Of a stretch of 64,000 bases of DNA, positions 1-12,200 are shown piece after piece. A model generated the notes under the pieces. It was given only the letters and a program-made list of their open reading frames with translations, was not told where the DNA came from and searched no databases. Numbering within the stretch: position 1 is the first letter of the stretch; the number at the start of each line of letters is the position of its first letter. The stretch spans positions 68,925,203 to 68,989,202 of the forward strand of contig NC_085139.1 in assembly GCF_024139115.2 (NCBI RefSeq), given 5' to 3'. This stretch comes from Armigeres subalbatus (Eukaryota; Arthropoda; Insecta; Diptera; Culicidae). The position numbers and the translations under genes were made by a program.

Positions 1-256
1 AGACCATGCTGAGGGTGGCTGGGTTCGATTCCCGGTGCCAGTCTAGGAAATTTTCGAATTGAAAATTGTCTCGACTTCCCTGGGCATAAAAGTATCATCG
101 CGTTAGCCTCATGATATACGAATGCAAAAATGGCAAAAATGCAAAACCTGGCTTAGAAACCCGCAGCTAATTACTGTGAAGTGCTTAATGAACACTAAGC
201 TGCGAGGCGGCTCTGCCCCAGTGTGGGGATGTAATGCCAATAAGAAGAAGAAGAAT
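1..256 (+). repeat. Feilai-like tRNA-related SINE, cut by window start
   Basis: A Pol III B-box (GGTTCGATTCC, about 22-32) is followed by a SINE body that ends in the block GGGGATGTAATGCC and a GAA-rich tail (241-256). The A-box half lies off the window or is missing. The same body recurs on the minus strand at 8498-8660 and in decayed form near 19085-19213 and 41960-42075. The name is by recognition of the aedine tRNA-related SINE group. It has no coding capacity and depends on LINE machinery for movement. Confidence 0.8.
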
Positions 257-550
257 TAGCGTCGGACGGTGGAATCAAGATCGACATACGGGCACGAATC
301 AAGAAGGCTAGGGATGCTTTTACGAGTCAACGCACTAATTTCCAATACTCAACTCTAGCTTTAAATCTGTATTTTCAAACACCAGTGAGCATTCCGTGTT
401 TGACTACGGTCGAGTTAAGTCGCATTGGCGCAATCAGTCGATCGCAGTCAATTTATTGAGTGGTGTCCAATTACGCCCCCGGTCTTTCGGGTAAAAGAGA
501 TTGCTCACTAAATCGGTAACGCGAATAAGCAACGCAAGTGTCTACCAAGA
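257..550 (+). other. LINE scraps: RT C-terminal piece, then 5'UTR-like sequence
   Basis: About 258-330 translates to a short stretch resembling the IxARIxKARxAF motif found near the C-terminus of many LINE reverse transcriptases. The rest has no frame and looks like a LINE 5' leader running into the ORF1-like piece that begins at 551. No gene is supported here. Confidence 0.35.
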
Positions 551-884
551 GTGCAAATTAAAAACCAACCAATCAGCAGAGCTTATTTGAAGAACAGTTC
601 TAATTTCCCCCGTATGGGGGAAAACCCCGGCAGTGTTGCCGGGGAAAAAATTATGGTAATGGGAAGGATGGAGGAAGGGAAAAGCTTCCATGGAGTGTCC
701 CCAGTATTAGAGGAGAAAACAATCCAGAGCCACTGTGGGACAATAATTGCGGCAAAAAAACGAGAGAAGGAAAAATATTTGTAACAGTGCGGAATGAAAG
801 TCAGGCCAAAAACCTGGCTAAAATTGAAAAACTAGTAGACGGAAATACGGTGAAGATTTATGAACATAAATCATTGAAATCCTG
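551..884 (+). pseudogene. LINE ORF1 (gag-like) fragment, frameshifted
   Basis: A 77-residue frame (551-784) stops where a second frame continues. From about 751 to 884 that second frame reads like the N-terminal part of LINE ORF1 proteins (basic KKREKEKIF, then a QAKNLAKIEKLVDG-like stretch). The switch is a single-base frameshift near the A-rich run at 771-776. The piece is cut at 885 by the end of a hAT element. The family is jockey or I-like by resemblance only. It is non-functional. Confidence 0.4.
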
Positions 885-1469
885 TAGGGTGGTCGGTATT
901 GGCAATTTTTAGCAAATACCGGTATTCGGTATTTGGTGTAGTCAATACCGGTAATACCGGTAGAATACCGGTTTTTGTGAAAATTTCAAGTATTAAAAGA
1001 AAAACTTATGATTTGGACTTTTGGATGAAAAACAATATTTGTTGAAAAACTTCAAATGTTAAAATCATTGCTTATTGAGCTGGGCAAAGCGAAACTTAAG
1101 TGGACTCAACATACTGAGCGACTCATCCTTCAATTGACATTGGATTTTGTTAGCAATGTTGTCAACAGCTGAGAATGCCCTCTAAGACAGTCGAAAATCA
1201 GTGTCAAGTACTTGCTCTTAATCCCTTCAGATTCATAGTAGGAGAACTCCTTACGGATTACATGCACGGATCCTGGCGCCAAGGTATTTGCCACCAGCAA
1301 CGCAAGTGTTTTGCTCTGCTACAGTCTCTTCACAATTTGTTCTTTAACCGATAAACCAGATAAATTATCCGTAGAGGCATCGTCTTTGTACCCATCGTCA
1401 GATATGGTCGTTGTCTCAGTTTCATCGATCGCATCAGAAATGATTAGACGCTTCAAGATCCTGTCCGCT
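885..1469 (-). mobile_element. hAT element, truncated 3' part in inverted orientation
   Basis: The segment starts with the terminal repeat TAGGGTGGTCGGTAT and then carries several TACCGGTA-type subterminal motifs. It matches the reverse complement of about 51147-51732, the 3' part of the complete copy at 49846-51732. It includes remnants of the hAT C-terminal dimerisation region. The match ends near 1469, where no terminus or matching 8-bp duplication is visible, so this copy is truncated. The 8 bases before it are AAATCCTG. Confidence 0.75.
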
Positions 1470-2639
1470 TTACGCAGAAATAGGGTTTCTTACCCCATTC
1501 CCGGCCTAACATGCGTACGACTGCATTATTCAATTGATATTTATGACAGGAAGCAACTTTTCCTGGATTTTGTGGGCTGTATAATACTGCATTGGGGTTC
1601 ACTTCTGCTTAAAAAATAGCTATTCGTGCTAAATATCGTTCAAAAAAGCTTTCATTTGATTTAAATTAACGAGGTGCAGCACTCATTTCAGTCCTAGCGA
1701 TTTCCATTCCGGCATATCATAAAACCAGTTCCCGGCCTAAGCAAAATTTTACTCAATCTCTCAACATTTTTCTCTCATTCTCTCTCGGGACGGTAGAAAA
1801 TGCGACGTAAACAAAAATATGCACGTTCCACGACAACAAGATGCCAGATGGTATCATTCATAATCGTTTTTATTTGGTTGAGAAACTCATCCAAATTTTT
1901 TCCGAATACTTGCAAACAATATTTTTTTACCTTTTGAAATCGAGAAAATTATAAATAACATGATAGCGTCAACGTATTAGACAGTTTTCCTATTAACGAT
2001 GAAGGATCATTTTCATTCTCCTGGCCTTTTGGCAGCACGGTGCGGCTAGAAGTTTTTGGGCCGAGGTGATTTTTTGTTCGGTTTGAGAATATATTTTTAA
2101 ATGTATTCTAATTATGTTTATATAAGTTCTAGTGATACGTTCTAGTGATTAGATTGAAGTGCGTGTGTTAAGCATTATGGTGTATTGATTAAAAGCTTGA
2201 AGCAATGATTGTAACGAGCACTAGGACGATTTTCAGGTAGGTGTTTATTTGATGATACCGTTTTGTAAAAGTGGAAAGAATCACTCCGGCTCAGTGGTGT
2301 GGCATCGGAGAGCGAGATTTTGAAATCTACATTTTTATTTTCTACAATTGGATCAATTAGGAGTAAAACAAGTGATTGAAAAATATTGAGTATTGTGAAA
2401 AATAAATGGGAGACTTTTTAAAAATTATCAATCATAAACCTACGGCTTCCAAACAGTATGAATCATTAGTTTTCTGTGCAGTGAGCCGGGAACCGGGTCC
2501 ATAGGCCCAAGTAGTGATTTACCCTATTCAAGAAAGCAAAAAAAAAAACGGCATGTTCCGATCGTCGAAATTCGGTGGTGAATTTTGTCTGTTTGTTTTT
2601 TGGCATGATTCGTTACTATCTGAAGCCAAACGGCAGACA
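1470..2639. other. No recognisable gene
   Basis: AT-rich sequence with short unrelated frames. Near 2236 there is a CAG|GTAGGT splice-donor-like site, but no coding exon is associated with it. I see no terminal repeats or named element. Confidence 0.4.
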
Positions 2640-2675
2640 ATCTAAATTAAAAATTTTGGAAGGGCTCGTGTACAG

Positions 2676-3362
2676 TTGCCTAATTTGCGATTGTGTGTAG
2701 AGGTGAGTGAAAGATTAGCGCTAAATGAACCGATTTTTCTCATACCAGTCGACACCATATGCGCAGAGCTTCCTGTCGATGTTAATGCACTCCTCTTCGC
2801 CGACAATGTAGTTCTTTTTGCCTCCGATGGTAACAGGAAAAATCTCACACAAAAATTACAATCCGCGCATAAATCGGTTGAATCATGGGAGCAACGCACC
2901 GGCTTCAAAATCTCTACCGAAAAATGTGTAACTATAGCGTTCAAACACCCGAGATCTAGAAAACAAACAAGTCAAAGACTTATATTGAACAATGTCCCTA
3001 TACCAGAAAAATCATGCCACAAATGCCTAGGAGTAACATTAGATCAACACCTCACCTACAAAACACACATCGAGGAAACAAGAGCAGTATGCTCCCAGAG
3101 AGTCCAGTTTCTAAGATCCATCGCATCCAGATGGATCCGCCAATCCCTGATAAAAATTTATAAAGCAACCGTACTTGAAAAAATACTATATGCAGCCCCG
3201 ATCATATCTTCAATTAGCGACACGGTAATCAAACGGTTCGAAAGAATGCACAACAGCAAACCTTACTACATACCATCTACTCCACCATGGAAAAGAAAAC
3301 AAATACTTGTCGATAAGACAGTCCTACACGCGAGCCAGACCGGAAACAATCATCTGGGTTGA
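2676..3362 (+). pseudogene. I-type LINE reverse transcriptase, C-terminal half
   Basis: This 228-residue frame covers the palm and thumb end of a LINE RT. The catalytic box reads FADN (about 2795-2806) where active enzymes have F/YADD, so the second aspartate is lost. A KCLGVTLD motif and the downstream thumb helices follow, as in I-group elements. The frame ends shortly before the RNase H domain, which continues in another frame. Confidence 0.8.
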
Positions 3363-3383
3363 GGACAACTATTTGCTCAACGA

Positions 3384-3827
3384 ATGCGTACTAAATACAG
3401 ATTCCATACAGTTTTATACACTGACGGATCAAAAACAGACTCAAGAACCGGCCTTAGTGTAATTGTGGAAGAAAACGTAATACGTAAAAGAACCCATAAC
3501 TTAACTAGCATCTACAGCGTCCAAACCATGGCGGTAATTGAAGTTCTGAAGTGGATATCAAACCAAGATAGAGTAGGTGCTTTTATCATATGCACCGACT
3601 CTCTGAGTGTGATAACAACTATCGAAAAGAGAAAGATGAAATCTTCCCTTAAAGATGAAATAACCACACTGTACAATGACATATCCGATAAGGGAACATC
3701 CATTACCTTATGTTGGATCCCAAGCCACATCTGCATTCCCGGAAATGAAAAGGCCGATACTGAGGCCAAACGAGCCCTCGAGCTTAACGCCATTATGCAA
3801 AAAATAGTTGATCATAAGGAAATTTAA
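3384..3827 (+). pseudogene. I-type LINE RNase H domain
   Basis: This frame contains the four RNase H landmarks in order: YTDGS (first Asp), the AVIEVL glutamate, the CTDSLS aspartate and the WIPSH...GNEKAD segment with the last Asp. RNase H removes the RNA strand after target-primed reverse transcription. It lies directly downstream of the RT piece but in a different frame. The domain looks complete, but it cannot be made as one protein with the RT. Confidence 0.85.
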
Positions 3828-3868
3828 ACCATCATTAAAAGAAAAATGATTAACAATTGGCAATTTGA

Positions 3869-4210
3869 ATGGGAATCAACCAGAAATTATTAAGAGAATG
3901 CAAAAATACCACTACACCATTAAGAGAGGCAACAGGAAATCGTAGAGAGGACGTTATACTAACCAGACTACGAATTGGCCATACGCAATTAACGCATTCC
4001 TATCTACTAGGAAAAATGGAACCACCCAATTGCACAAAATGTAACCAAATTCCTACTGTCAAACACATTATAGTCAACTGTCCAGAATATGATGATGCTC
4101 GGGAAAAATGGGCTCCAACAAACATGAAAGAGGCATTGGCCGACGACAGCCGCCAAGCAAGTAAAGTGCTATCGTTCCTCAAAGAAATCGCGCTGATAGA
4201 TAAAATATGA
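3869..4210 (+). pseudogene. I-type LINE C-terminal Cys/His region
   Basis: The 113-residue frame continues past the RNase H with the LTRLRIGHTxLTHSYLL stretch and a C-x2-C-x8-H-x4-C cluster (residues about 52-70), the usual end of I-type ORF2. The 3'UTR and A-rich tail follow. It is separated from the RNase H by a frameshift near 3827-3869. Confidence 0.75.
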
Positions 4211-4712
4211 CACACAACTACCCAATGGAAAACCTAATATAAAACAGTAGAAGTGTTGAAAAATTCAGTTCATCAAGTTTCACCAGTTTTACCAGTAATC
4301 ACCTTACCGAAAATAGGATACTTCTAATCAAAGGAAGACAGCGTTTAGCACATTGACGAGCGGCAGGCCACCGTAATCGAGAACTAGGTACCAGTCCCCA
4401 AGGCGCCAAATCTTATCATAATAGGATGGATGTTCTGCCAGCGGACCGGATGAGACCAGTGAATGAAATATACATTATCTAGATCCTAAGTTACACAAAC
4501 TCTGTAAATTGAACAACCAAGACTCGAATAATATTTAAAGAGTCTTTAATAAACAAAATAAAAAAACGCCAGTGAGACACGCAGAAACTGAAATTATTCA
4601 TCAACCGATGTCTACGTTTTATAATTTGGTGACCTCACAACAGGATCTCGAATGCTGCGCTCCATCAACAAAGACATCAAAAACCTATAGGGTAAACGAT
4701 CCGATAGTCGTG

Positions 4713-4998
4713 GGTGTTCCTATAGTTGCGGTAGTACAGTGTGCGTTAAATCTACGAATCAAACGCAGCAACCCATTACGTCTAATGATAAAACGATATG
4801 TCAATACACGAAGCAAGTGAAAACAGTCTTGAATATCTTTAAAAACTGGTAAATATCTATAAATCACCTTACTAAATTTTCGCCTAAGCACTAATAGTTG
4901 CGGTAGTGTTCCTATAGTTGCGAGTCCCGTAAGAAAACAATGGGATTCGTAACTATAGGAAAACAAATTAAAAAAATACCGCTACTATTGGAACAGTG
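4713..4998. repeat. Candidate MITE built on ATAGTTGCGGT repeats
   Basis: The left side has GTGTTCCTATAGTTGCGGTA and the right side (about 4977-4998) has an imperfect inverted copy. Inside are further direct copies (about 4891-4925) and a strong hairpin (4909-4962). I could not define a target duplication, so the boundaries are approximate and the class is unknown. Confidence 0.4.
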
Positions 4999-6479
4999 TA
5001 CCAATAATTGGAGTTGATATTTTTGGACGGAAAACAAGGAATACATGCAACGGAAGCATTTTTCCAATAAAATAGATGGGGAACGCTATCGAATATATAC
5101 CCAAGGTAAGCGAAATGAAATTTTGATTAATTCTAGGAAAATGAATTGTGTTGGAACGTGCTTAGTTCCTCCACTATTGGATCATTTACCCTATCAACAG
5201 AAATTCGAGGGCGTAGGTGGGTCAGCCGTTACAAAAATCTTGGCTCCACGCTTCGGTAATGTTCTTTATACACAAGCATATATAGATATTGATATAGATA
5301 TAGAAAATTATTCATATGAAATCAAATTACATTCTACAATACTGCTCCTCCTCATCGACAAACGCGTTGATTAGGTCCAACATTCATAATTAATTGGCTC
5401 CAGCTGTACAAATAATAGTAAAAATCCGAACCACATTGATTCGCGCATGCGTAAATGTATGATGGTTTTACACTCCCAAGAAATGTTTTTGAATATTCCT
5501 TAAACAAATTATTACTAAACCTCACAAGCAAACATCAGGTACAAGGAGAAATATTTTTTCTCATCCATTGTATTTATTTGTTTGGTCAGGCATATAATCA
5601 TCTTATAATTGACAGGTTGGTGACTCGAGGAATACCATTTTTTTCAAGGAAGGATGCGGTTTGGATTAAGGTATGAGGTATTTCAGCTGTTTATCCGGGT
5701 ATTTGACGCCATCAGCGGTATGACGTAGCGTCGTGTTCGCATTATGGCTCGTCAGGGAGCATCTTTCGGTTGTACAAAGTTTCGGGAGACCCGAAACAAT
5801 AATATGTATAGATAGAAAAATATAAATTTGGAACACATAAAAATCCTCGATCCCAACGTTTGTTACTCAGCCTTATACTTTCCAAATTGATTGAATTTTA
5901 GTTTAAGGCTTAATTGCGTAGAATTCTACGGTGAAGAAAAAATCATATCTTTTGCGTGGAACGTGACTAATGAACTGGAGTCTAGGCTGGGACAATTGCT
6001 GCCAAAGTATTTTTTTTTTCTCAATCTAAATCGGGCGCGCATCTCACTGGTTGATTAGCTATTAAAAAAGCTAATTATCAAAATAAGAAAAGTTATGTTC
6101 ATGTAGTTACTGATAAAGCGAACATTCTTTGAAAAACAATGCGTCATATTTTTCTCTAGTTTTCAAAAGCATTATTTTAAAAATTATTTAATTTTTTTCC
6201 TACTCTATTGTTTAACTACCTATTATAAATCACGGCACAGCGTCTTGAATAAAAAAATCAGGTATCTTACATCGTTGATAATGTACATCTTTATTTGTAG
6301 TATCCAATGGTTGCGGAATTATTGGTAGATATAAAAAATAGATTTCGTTGCTTTAACTATTACGCAAAGCATGAAGATGTGTAGGCATAAGCACTACCAA
6401 TAAGTACTCTCATTGTTACTTGGAATATGCTGTAAAACTTTCCATCATTTTTTATCGGCTATTATATTATGTAAGGTTG
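4999..6479. other. No recognisable gene
   Basis: AT-rich DNA with scattered short frames (such as 5045-5374 and 5455-5676) that show no family resemblance. A small GC-richer patch lies near 5690-5790. I see no RNA gene, terminal repeats or regulatory layout. Confidence 0.4.
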
Positions 6480-8150
6480 TCTCAATAATGACCCGCAAAC
6501 TAGGCACAAAAAACCCACCCCGGTACGTGACGTCAATGTTTCCGTGTTGCTGTATCGAAAATTCACGTCAAACTTCCCGCTTGCCTACAATGTACAGGTG
6601 GCCGTATTTTGTTATTATGCATCTCATGCTTTCCCCACTAAAAACGAAACCCACCTGCCCCACCAGCACCGCCTCCCGCAACCGTTTTTGTTCGTGACCT
6701 ATAAATTTTTCCCACCCATAAAATGTGGGATGCTGTGTCCCTCGCAGTCGCACCCCAACCGTCTTGTGCTGAATAGTCTTCATCAAGCGTCGACAGCGAC
6801 AGGAAGAAATCGATTTTTTCTTCGTTACACTTCCTGTTCCTGTTGAACACCGTAACCGAGCTGGGTCCTCTTATTCAATGAAGCACGCCAATGATCGCTT
6901 CTTGCTGATAATGCAGAGCATCCTGCTTTGCGAGCGCTACTTACTTCTGCCGTCGGTGGGCGGTGATTCAAAAGCAGCCGCGCAACAGAGCGCCCCGTTT
7001 CCTTGGCGATTCAGACAGGTAGGTAATCCTAAGTTCCCGTCGGCAGCTGGCACACCATCCCGATCCGTCGGTAGTGACAACGAGAGGAAATCCTTTTCAG
7101 ACGGCCCACATTCTTCGCTTTTTCAGGTGGTTTTTCACATTCAGTGCCTTTTCATTTATTACAAAACGGGATCGGGAAAATTTTCACTAATTCAATCACA
7201 GTTCACAACTCTTCTTGAATTGGCAACCTCGGAGGATTGGGTTTTCGCATTTGAGCAATTTCGTTTTCACTAACCGTAATACTTTTTGCTTGATTGAGCG
7301 ATTTCACTGATTTTCACAGCTTCCGGACATCTTCGTCACAGAAATCCACTTCTCTCGGATCATCTTCATTTTCCTTTCGAGAAGATCCTTCACCACTCTT
7401 CAACCGCGTCCATTGCGATCCCAACTCTCGAAACAATACAGTTTCGGAAACGCACAAGCACCAGTTTTCCAATCGTAATTATCTACACCACAACCGGAGT
7501 GGACGCTCCAATTCACTTCCACTGTTTCTGCTAGGATGCTGGGCGCTGTTTTCCACTCCCCCTCCGTTTCCAAAGGAAAAGCTACTTTTTTTTCCTTCTG
7601 ACTAAACACTAAGCGCACAGACTGTGTTGTGATGGTTGGATTCACACCAAGAAGAGAGCGCATTCGGCGGCGACGTCGAACCGTGTGGCTTCTGCTGGCA
7701 CTTCTGGCCACCGTCGAGAGATGGTCGATGTCCTGAACCGGAGAGTCCACCAAAGCCGTGCCGTGCCGAACCGACCGACGCTCCTGGTGAGAAAAGCCGA
7801 TTTTCTCACCCACCCGAGTGCGTGCGTGGAGCGAGAGTTTTGGGAGGGCTGTTCCCACGCTGAGCAGTGTGAGGATTCATCGCGAACAGCACTATGATGG
7901 AATGCATTCGCGTGCTCTCATGCTCGGCGGCGCAAGGAACGCACACTCGCAAACATCGCAATAACTCCCAACCAGATCGGGGCAGACATGAAACGGTGGC
8001 GGAGGGTGCACGGACACGGGACGGCAGAGCAGCGTGTAGCATTAATTTTCATGACCCAATTTGGACGAATCGTTTTGTATGGCCGAGGATGCCAGCAGAA
8101 TGGATGCTGGCTGGCTGATGGTGGAAAATGTTGATGCATGCGTTTTCCGT
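6480..8150. other. GC-rich single-copy island with promoter-like signals
   Basis: This stretch differs from its surroundings: it is GC-rich, free of recognisable transposon sequence and rich in CG. It has a CRE-like TGACGTCA (about 6527-6534), a TATA-like CTATAAATT (about 6700-6708) and a splice-donor-like CAG|GTAGGT near 7016-7024. On the minus strand 7270-7640 reads like a 5'UTR exon, with an ACG|GTTAGTG donor-like site near its end. Frames up to 152 residues on both strands overlap each other and match nothing I recognise. It may be a promoter and first non-coding exon of a host gene outside the window. Strand is undecided. Confidence 0.3.
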
Positions 8151-8486
8151 AAATACTTTATGTGGAGTGCTCTGCCACGGTACTTCTAATGGTTTACGCT
8201 TTTTGTTTGCGTTCTTTACAATGGTATTTCGAGCATTTTTCGTTTGATAGGGCAACAGTCATTTGAGATATTGCGGTAAACTCACCATAATTTTATGTCG
8301 TTAGGACAATTTATAGAATTAATTTGCTGGGAAAACGAAGTAATATACGCGGTTTACATTAGAGTATATTACATGGATAAGTTTTGATAACATTTTTTTT
8401 CTGTCAATTAAACTGAAACCATTTTATCTTGTTTATTTACTGATAGCAAACAAATGTCTGCAATTGATACGGTGCGGGTACCTTTC
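8151..8486. other. No recognisable gene
   Basis: AT-rich sequence between the GC-rich island and a SINE. Nothing is supported here. Confidence 0.4.
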
Positions 8487-8686
8487 TAGTTTATTTAATA
8501 CTTCTTCTTCTTCTTCTTCTTATTGGCATTACATCCCCACAACTGCGAGGTTTCTAAGCCAAGTTACCATTTTTGCATTCGTATATCATGAGGCTAACAC
8601 GATGATACTTTTACGCCCAGGGAAGTCGAGACAATTTCCAACCCGAAAATTTTATTTTTTATTTGTTTATTTTATTAGTTTATTTA
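8487..8686 (-). repeat. Feilai-like SINE with possible target duplication
   Basis: On the minus strand this is the 3' part of the SINE seen at 1-256, with the same GGGGATGTAATGCC block and an AAG-rich tail (the CTT run at 8501-8519). An 11-bp direct repeat, TAGTTTATTTA, occurs at 8487-8497 and 8676-8686 and may be the target duplication. It is AT-rich, so chance cannot be excluded. The 5' tRNA head is missing. Confidence 0.7.
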
Positions 8687-8875
8687 TTACACAAATGTCA
8701 AATTTGTAGGCCCGATTGATTTGGAATATTGCTTGTAGCTTTCGTTGCGTATTGTTTCATTACAGCTAGGATTTACATACTATTTTTAAACGAATTAAAG
8801 AATAATTAGGATTATCATAATGCATCGCAGACATAATAGGAAAAAATCGCAATATTATGACTGCGGTTACTGATT

Positions 8876-9028
8876 TACACCAAACTGAATTGATTTATGC
8901 TCTGAAGCCAAATGACAAATTCTTATTTTGAAATGTTTAAAAATACAATAAGAAATTATTTCAAAGAGAATGGCGGCTTTGGCAAGTGTTAATCTATTGT
9001 TGTAACTTGTTTTTTAAAGTCCTAATAT
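8876..9028 (+). repeat. Direct repeat copy A flanking the RTE-type LINE region
   Basis: About 155 bp that recur in the same orientation at 12493-12665 with roughly 80% identity by eye. Shared landmarks are a TTTATGCTCTGA block, a CAAATTCTTATTTTGAAATG block and GGCGGCTTTGGCA. No coding capacity. It could be a dispersed MITE-like family or the result of local duplication. Confidence 0.7.
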
Positions 9029-9205
9029 TTGGGCTTTGCGGACTACATCGACCTTATTGGAATCGATCGTAGAGCAGCAGTGGAGGCTTTTGTACCACTG
9101 GAGAGGGAGGCGGCGAGGATAGGCTTAACCATTAACTCTACCAAGACAAAGTACATGGTGGCAGGTAGAGATAGGGATTGGGGGCAGCAGGGACTATGTC
9201 CAAGG
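9029..9205 (+). pseudogene. RTE-type RT scrap upstream of intact element
   Basis: The 60-residue frame carries the RT motif region GFADYIDLIG (FADD changed to FADY) and the LTINSTKTKYMVAG stretch that follows it in RTE-type enzymes. It has the same orientation as the complete element that begins just downstream. It is a remnant of another copy, cut before the thumb. Confidence 0.75.
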
Positions 9206-12200
9206 GCTTGACGATCCCTCCCCAGGCCATCTGCGAGTTGTGGGGCTTGCCTAGGATGTGGTGGGGTTTGACAGTGGGCCCTGTTAAACCTCTATAAAAA
9301 GCTGCATGTATCCGCAAGTAGGCCCCACCAAAGCGACCGTGTGCCGCTCAAAGCGCACAAGCCCAAGTCCTGGTGTTAGGTGGGACGCTAAACAGCCCTG
9401 ACACGACGGCCCTCCGACGAGACAGGAGGTTTGCGCAGGCCCAATAAGCCGCCTAGAAAACCAATCATTACGAACAATATAAGAGATAATGCGACTCGAT
9501 ATAATCGGCAAGGACCTAGGCGACGAATACAGGATCACGATTGGAAGCTTGGAACATGGAACTGCAAGTCGCTAGGCTTCGCAGGTTGCGATAGGATAAT
9601 CTACGATGAATTACATCCCCGCAACTTCGATGTCGTAGCGCTGCAGGAAATCTGCTGGACAGGACAGAAAGTGTGGAAAAGCGGGCATCGAGCGGCTACC
9701 TTCTACCAAAGCTGTGGCACCACCAACGAGCTGGGAACCGGCTTCATAGTGCTGGGTAAGATGCGCCAACGCGTGATTGGGTGGCAGCCAATCAACGCAA
9801 GGATGTGCAAGCTGAGGATTAAAGGCCGTTTCTTCAACTATAGCATCATCAACGTGCACTGCCCACACGAAGGGAGACCCGACGACGAGAAAGAAGCGTT
9901 CTACGCACAGCTGGAGCAGACATACGATGGATGCCCACTGCGGGACGTTAAAATCGTCATCGGTGACATGAACGCACAGGTAGGAAGGGAGGAAATGTAT
10001 AGACCGGTCATCGGACCGGATAGTCTGCACACCGTATCGAATGACAACGGCCAACGATGCATAAACTTCGCAGCCTCCCGCGGAATGGTAGTCCGAAGCA
10101 CCTTCTTTCCCCGCAAAAATATCCACAAAGCCACATGGAAATCACCTAACCAAGAAACGGAAAACCAAATCGACCACGTTCTAATCGACGGTAAATTCTT
10201 CTCCGACATCACGAACGTCCGCACTTACCGCAGTGCGAATATTGAATCCGACCACTACCTCGTTGCAGTATGCCTGCGCTCAAAACTCTCGACGGTGTAC
10301 AACACGCGTCGAAGTCGGACGCCGCGGCTTAATATCGGGCGGCTACGAGACGGTAGACTAGCCCAAGAATACGCGCAGCAGCTGGAAGTGGCACTCCCAA
10401 CGGAAGAGCAGCTAGGCGCAGCGTCTCTTGAAGATGGCTGGAGAGATATTCGATCCGCCATTGGTAGCACCGCAACCGCTGCACTTGGCACGGTGCCCCC
10501 GGATCAGAGAAACGACTGGTATGACGGCGAATGTGAGCAGTTAGTGGAAGAGAAGAATGCAGCATGGGCGAGATTGCTGCAACACCGCACGAGGGCGAAC
10601 GAGGCACGATATAAACAGGCGCGGAACAGACAAAACTCGATTTTCCGGAGGAAAAAGCGCCAGCAGGAAGATCGAGACCGTGAAGAGACGGAGCAACTGT
10701 ACCGCGTTAATAACACACGAAAGTTCTATGAGAAGTTAAACCGTTCACGTAAGGGCCACGTGCCACAGCCTGATATGTGTAAGGACATAAACGGGAACCT
10801 TCTTACGAACGAGCGTGAGGTGATCCAAAGGTGGCGGCAGCACTACGAAGAACACCTGAATGGCTATGTGGCAGACGAAGATGGCGGTATGGTGATGGAC
10901 CTGGGAGAACGCGCGCAGGACATAATCTTCCCGGCTCCGGATCTCCAGGAAATCCAGGAGGAGATTGGCCGGTTGAAGAACAACAAAGCCCCTGGGGTTG
11001 ACCAATTACCAGGAGAGCTATTTAAACACGGTGGTGAGGCACTGGCTAGAGCGCTGCACTGGGTCATTACCAAGATTTGGGAGGAGGAAGTTTTGCCGCA
11101 GGAGTGGATGGAAGGTGTCGTGTGTCCCATCTACAAAAAGGGCGATAAGCTGGATTGTAGCAATTACCGCGCAATCACATTGCTGAACGCCGCCTACAAG
11201 GTACTCTCCCAAATTTTATGCCGTCGACTAGCACCAACTGCAAGGGAGTTCGTGGGGCAGTACCAGGCGGGTTTTATGGGCGAACGCTCCACCACGGACC
11301 AGGTGTTCGCCATTCGCCAAGTACTGCAGAAATGCCGCGAATACAACGTGCCCACACATCATCTATTCATCGACTTCAAAGCCGCATATGATACAATCGA
11401 TCGGGACCAGCTATGGCAGCTAATGCACGAACACGGTTTTCCGGATAAACTGATACGGTTGATCAAGGCGACGATGGATCGGGTGATGTGCGTAGTTCGA
11501 GTTTCAGGGGCATTCTCGAGTCCCTTCGAAACCCGCAGAGGGTTACGGCAAGGTGATGGTCTTTCGTGTCTGCTATTCAACATCGCTTTGGAGGGAGTAA
11601 TACGAAGGGCAGGGATTGACACGAGTGGTATGATTTTCACGAAGTCCGTCCAGTTATTTGGTTTCGCCGACGACATTGATATCATGGCACGTAACTTTGA
11701 GAGGATGGAGGAAGCCTACATCAGACTGAAAAGCGAAGCTAAACGGATTGGACTAGTCATCAACACGTCGAAGACGAAGTACATGATAGGAAGAGGCTCA
11801 AGAGAGGTCAATGTAAGCCACCCACCACGAGTTTCTATCGGTGGTGACGAAATCGAGGTGGCTGAAGAATTCGTGTACTTGGGCTCACTGGTGACCGCCG
11901 ATAACGATACCAGCAGAGAAATTCGGAGACGCATAGTGGCTGGAAATCGTACGTACTTTGGACTCCGCAAGACGCTTCGATCGAATAGAGTTCGCCGCCG
12001 TACCAAACTGACTATCCACAAAACGCTTATAAGACCGGTAGTTCTCTACGGACACGAGACCTGGACGATGCTCGTGGAGGACCAACGCGCACTGGGAGTT
12101 TTCGAAAGGAAAGTGTTGCGTACCATCTATGGTGGGTTGCAGATGGCGGACGGTACGTGGAGGAGGCGAATGAACCACGAGTTGCATCAGCTGTTGGGAG

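Larger units (their letters stand above)
2640..4567 (+). mobile_element. I-type non-LTR retrotransposon, 5' truncated
   Basis: A 5'-truncated LINE holds the end of a reverse transcriptase, an RNase H domain, a C-terminal Cys/His-rich region, a roughly 350-bp 3'UTR and an A-rich tail (about 4546-4567). RT followed by RNase H within one frame set is typical of the I group (in Aedes, MosquI-like elements). The coding part is split across three frames, so the copy is dead. The exact clade would need a tree. Confidence 0.8.

Noticed and set aside
2230..2245. Splice donor of a host exon.
   Set aside because: The site CAGGTAGGT stands alone, without a coding frame or acceptor that could be tied to it.
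7400..7858. 152-residue minus-strand frame in the GC-rich island.
   Set aside because: Overlaps plus-strand frames of similar length and has no recognisable domain. Open frames are expected in GC-rich DNA.
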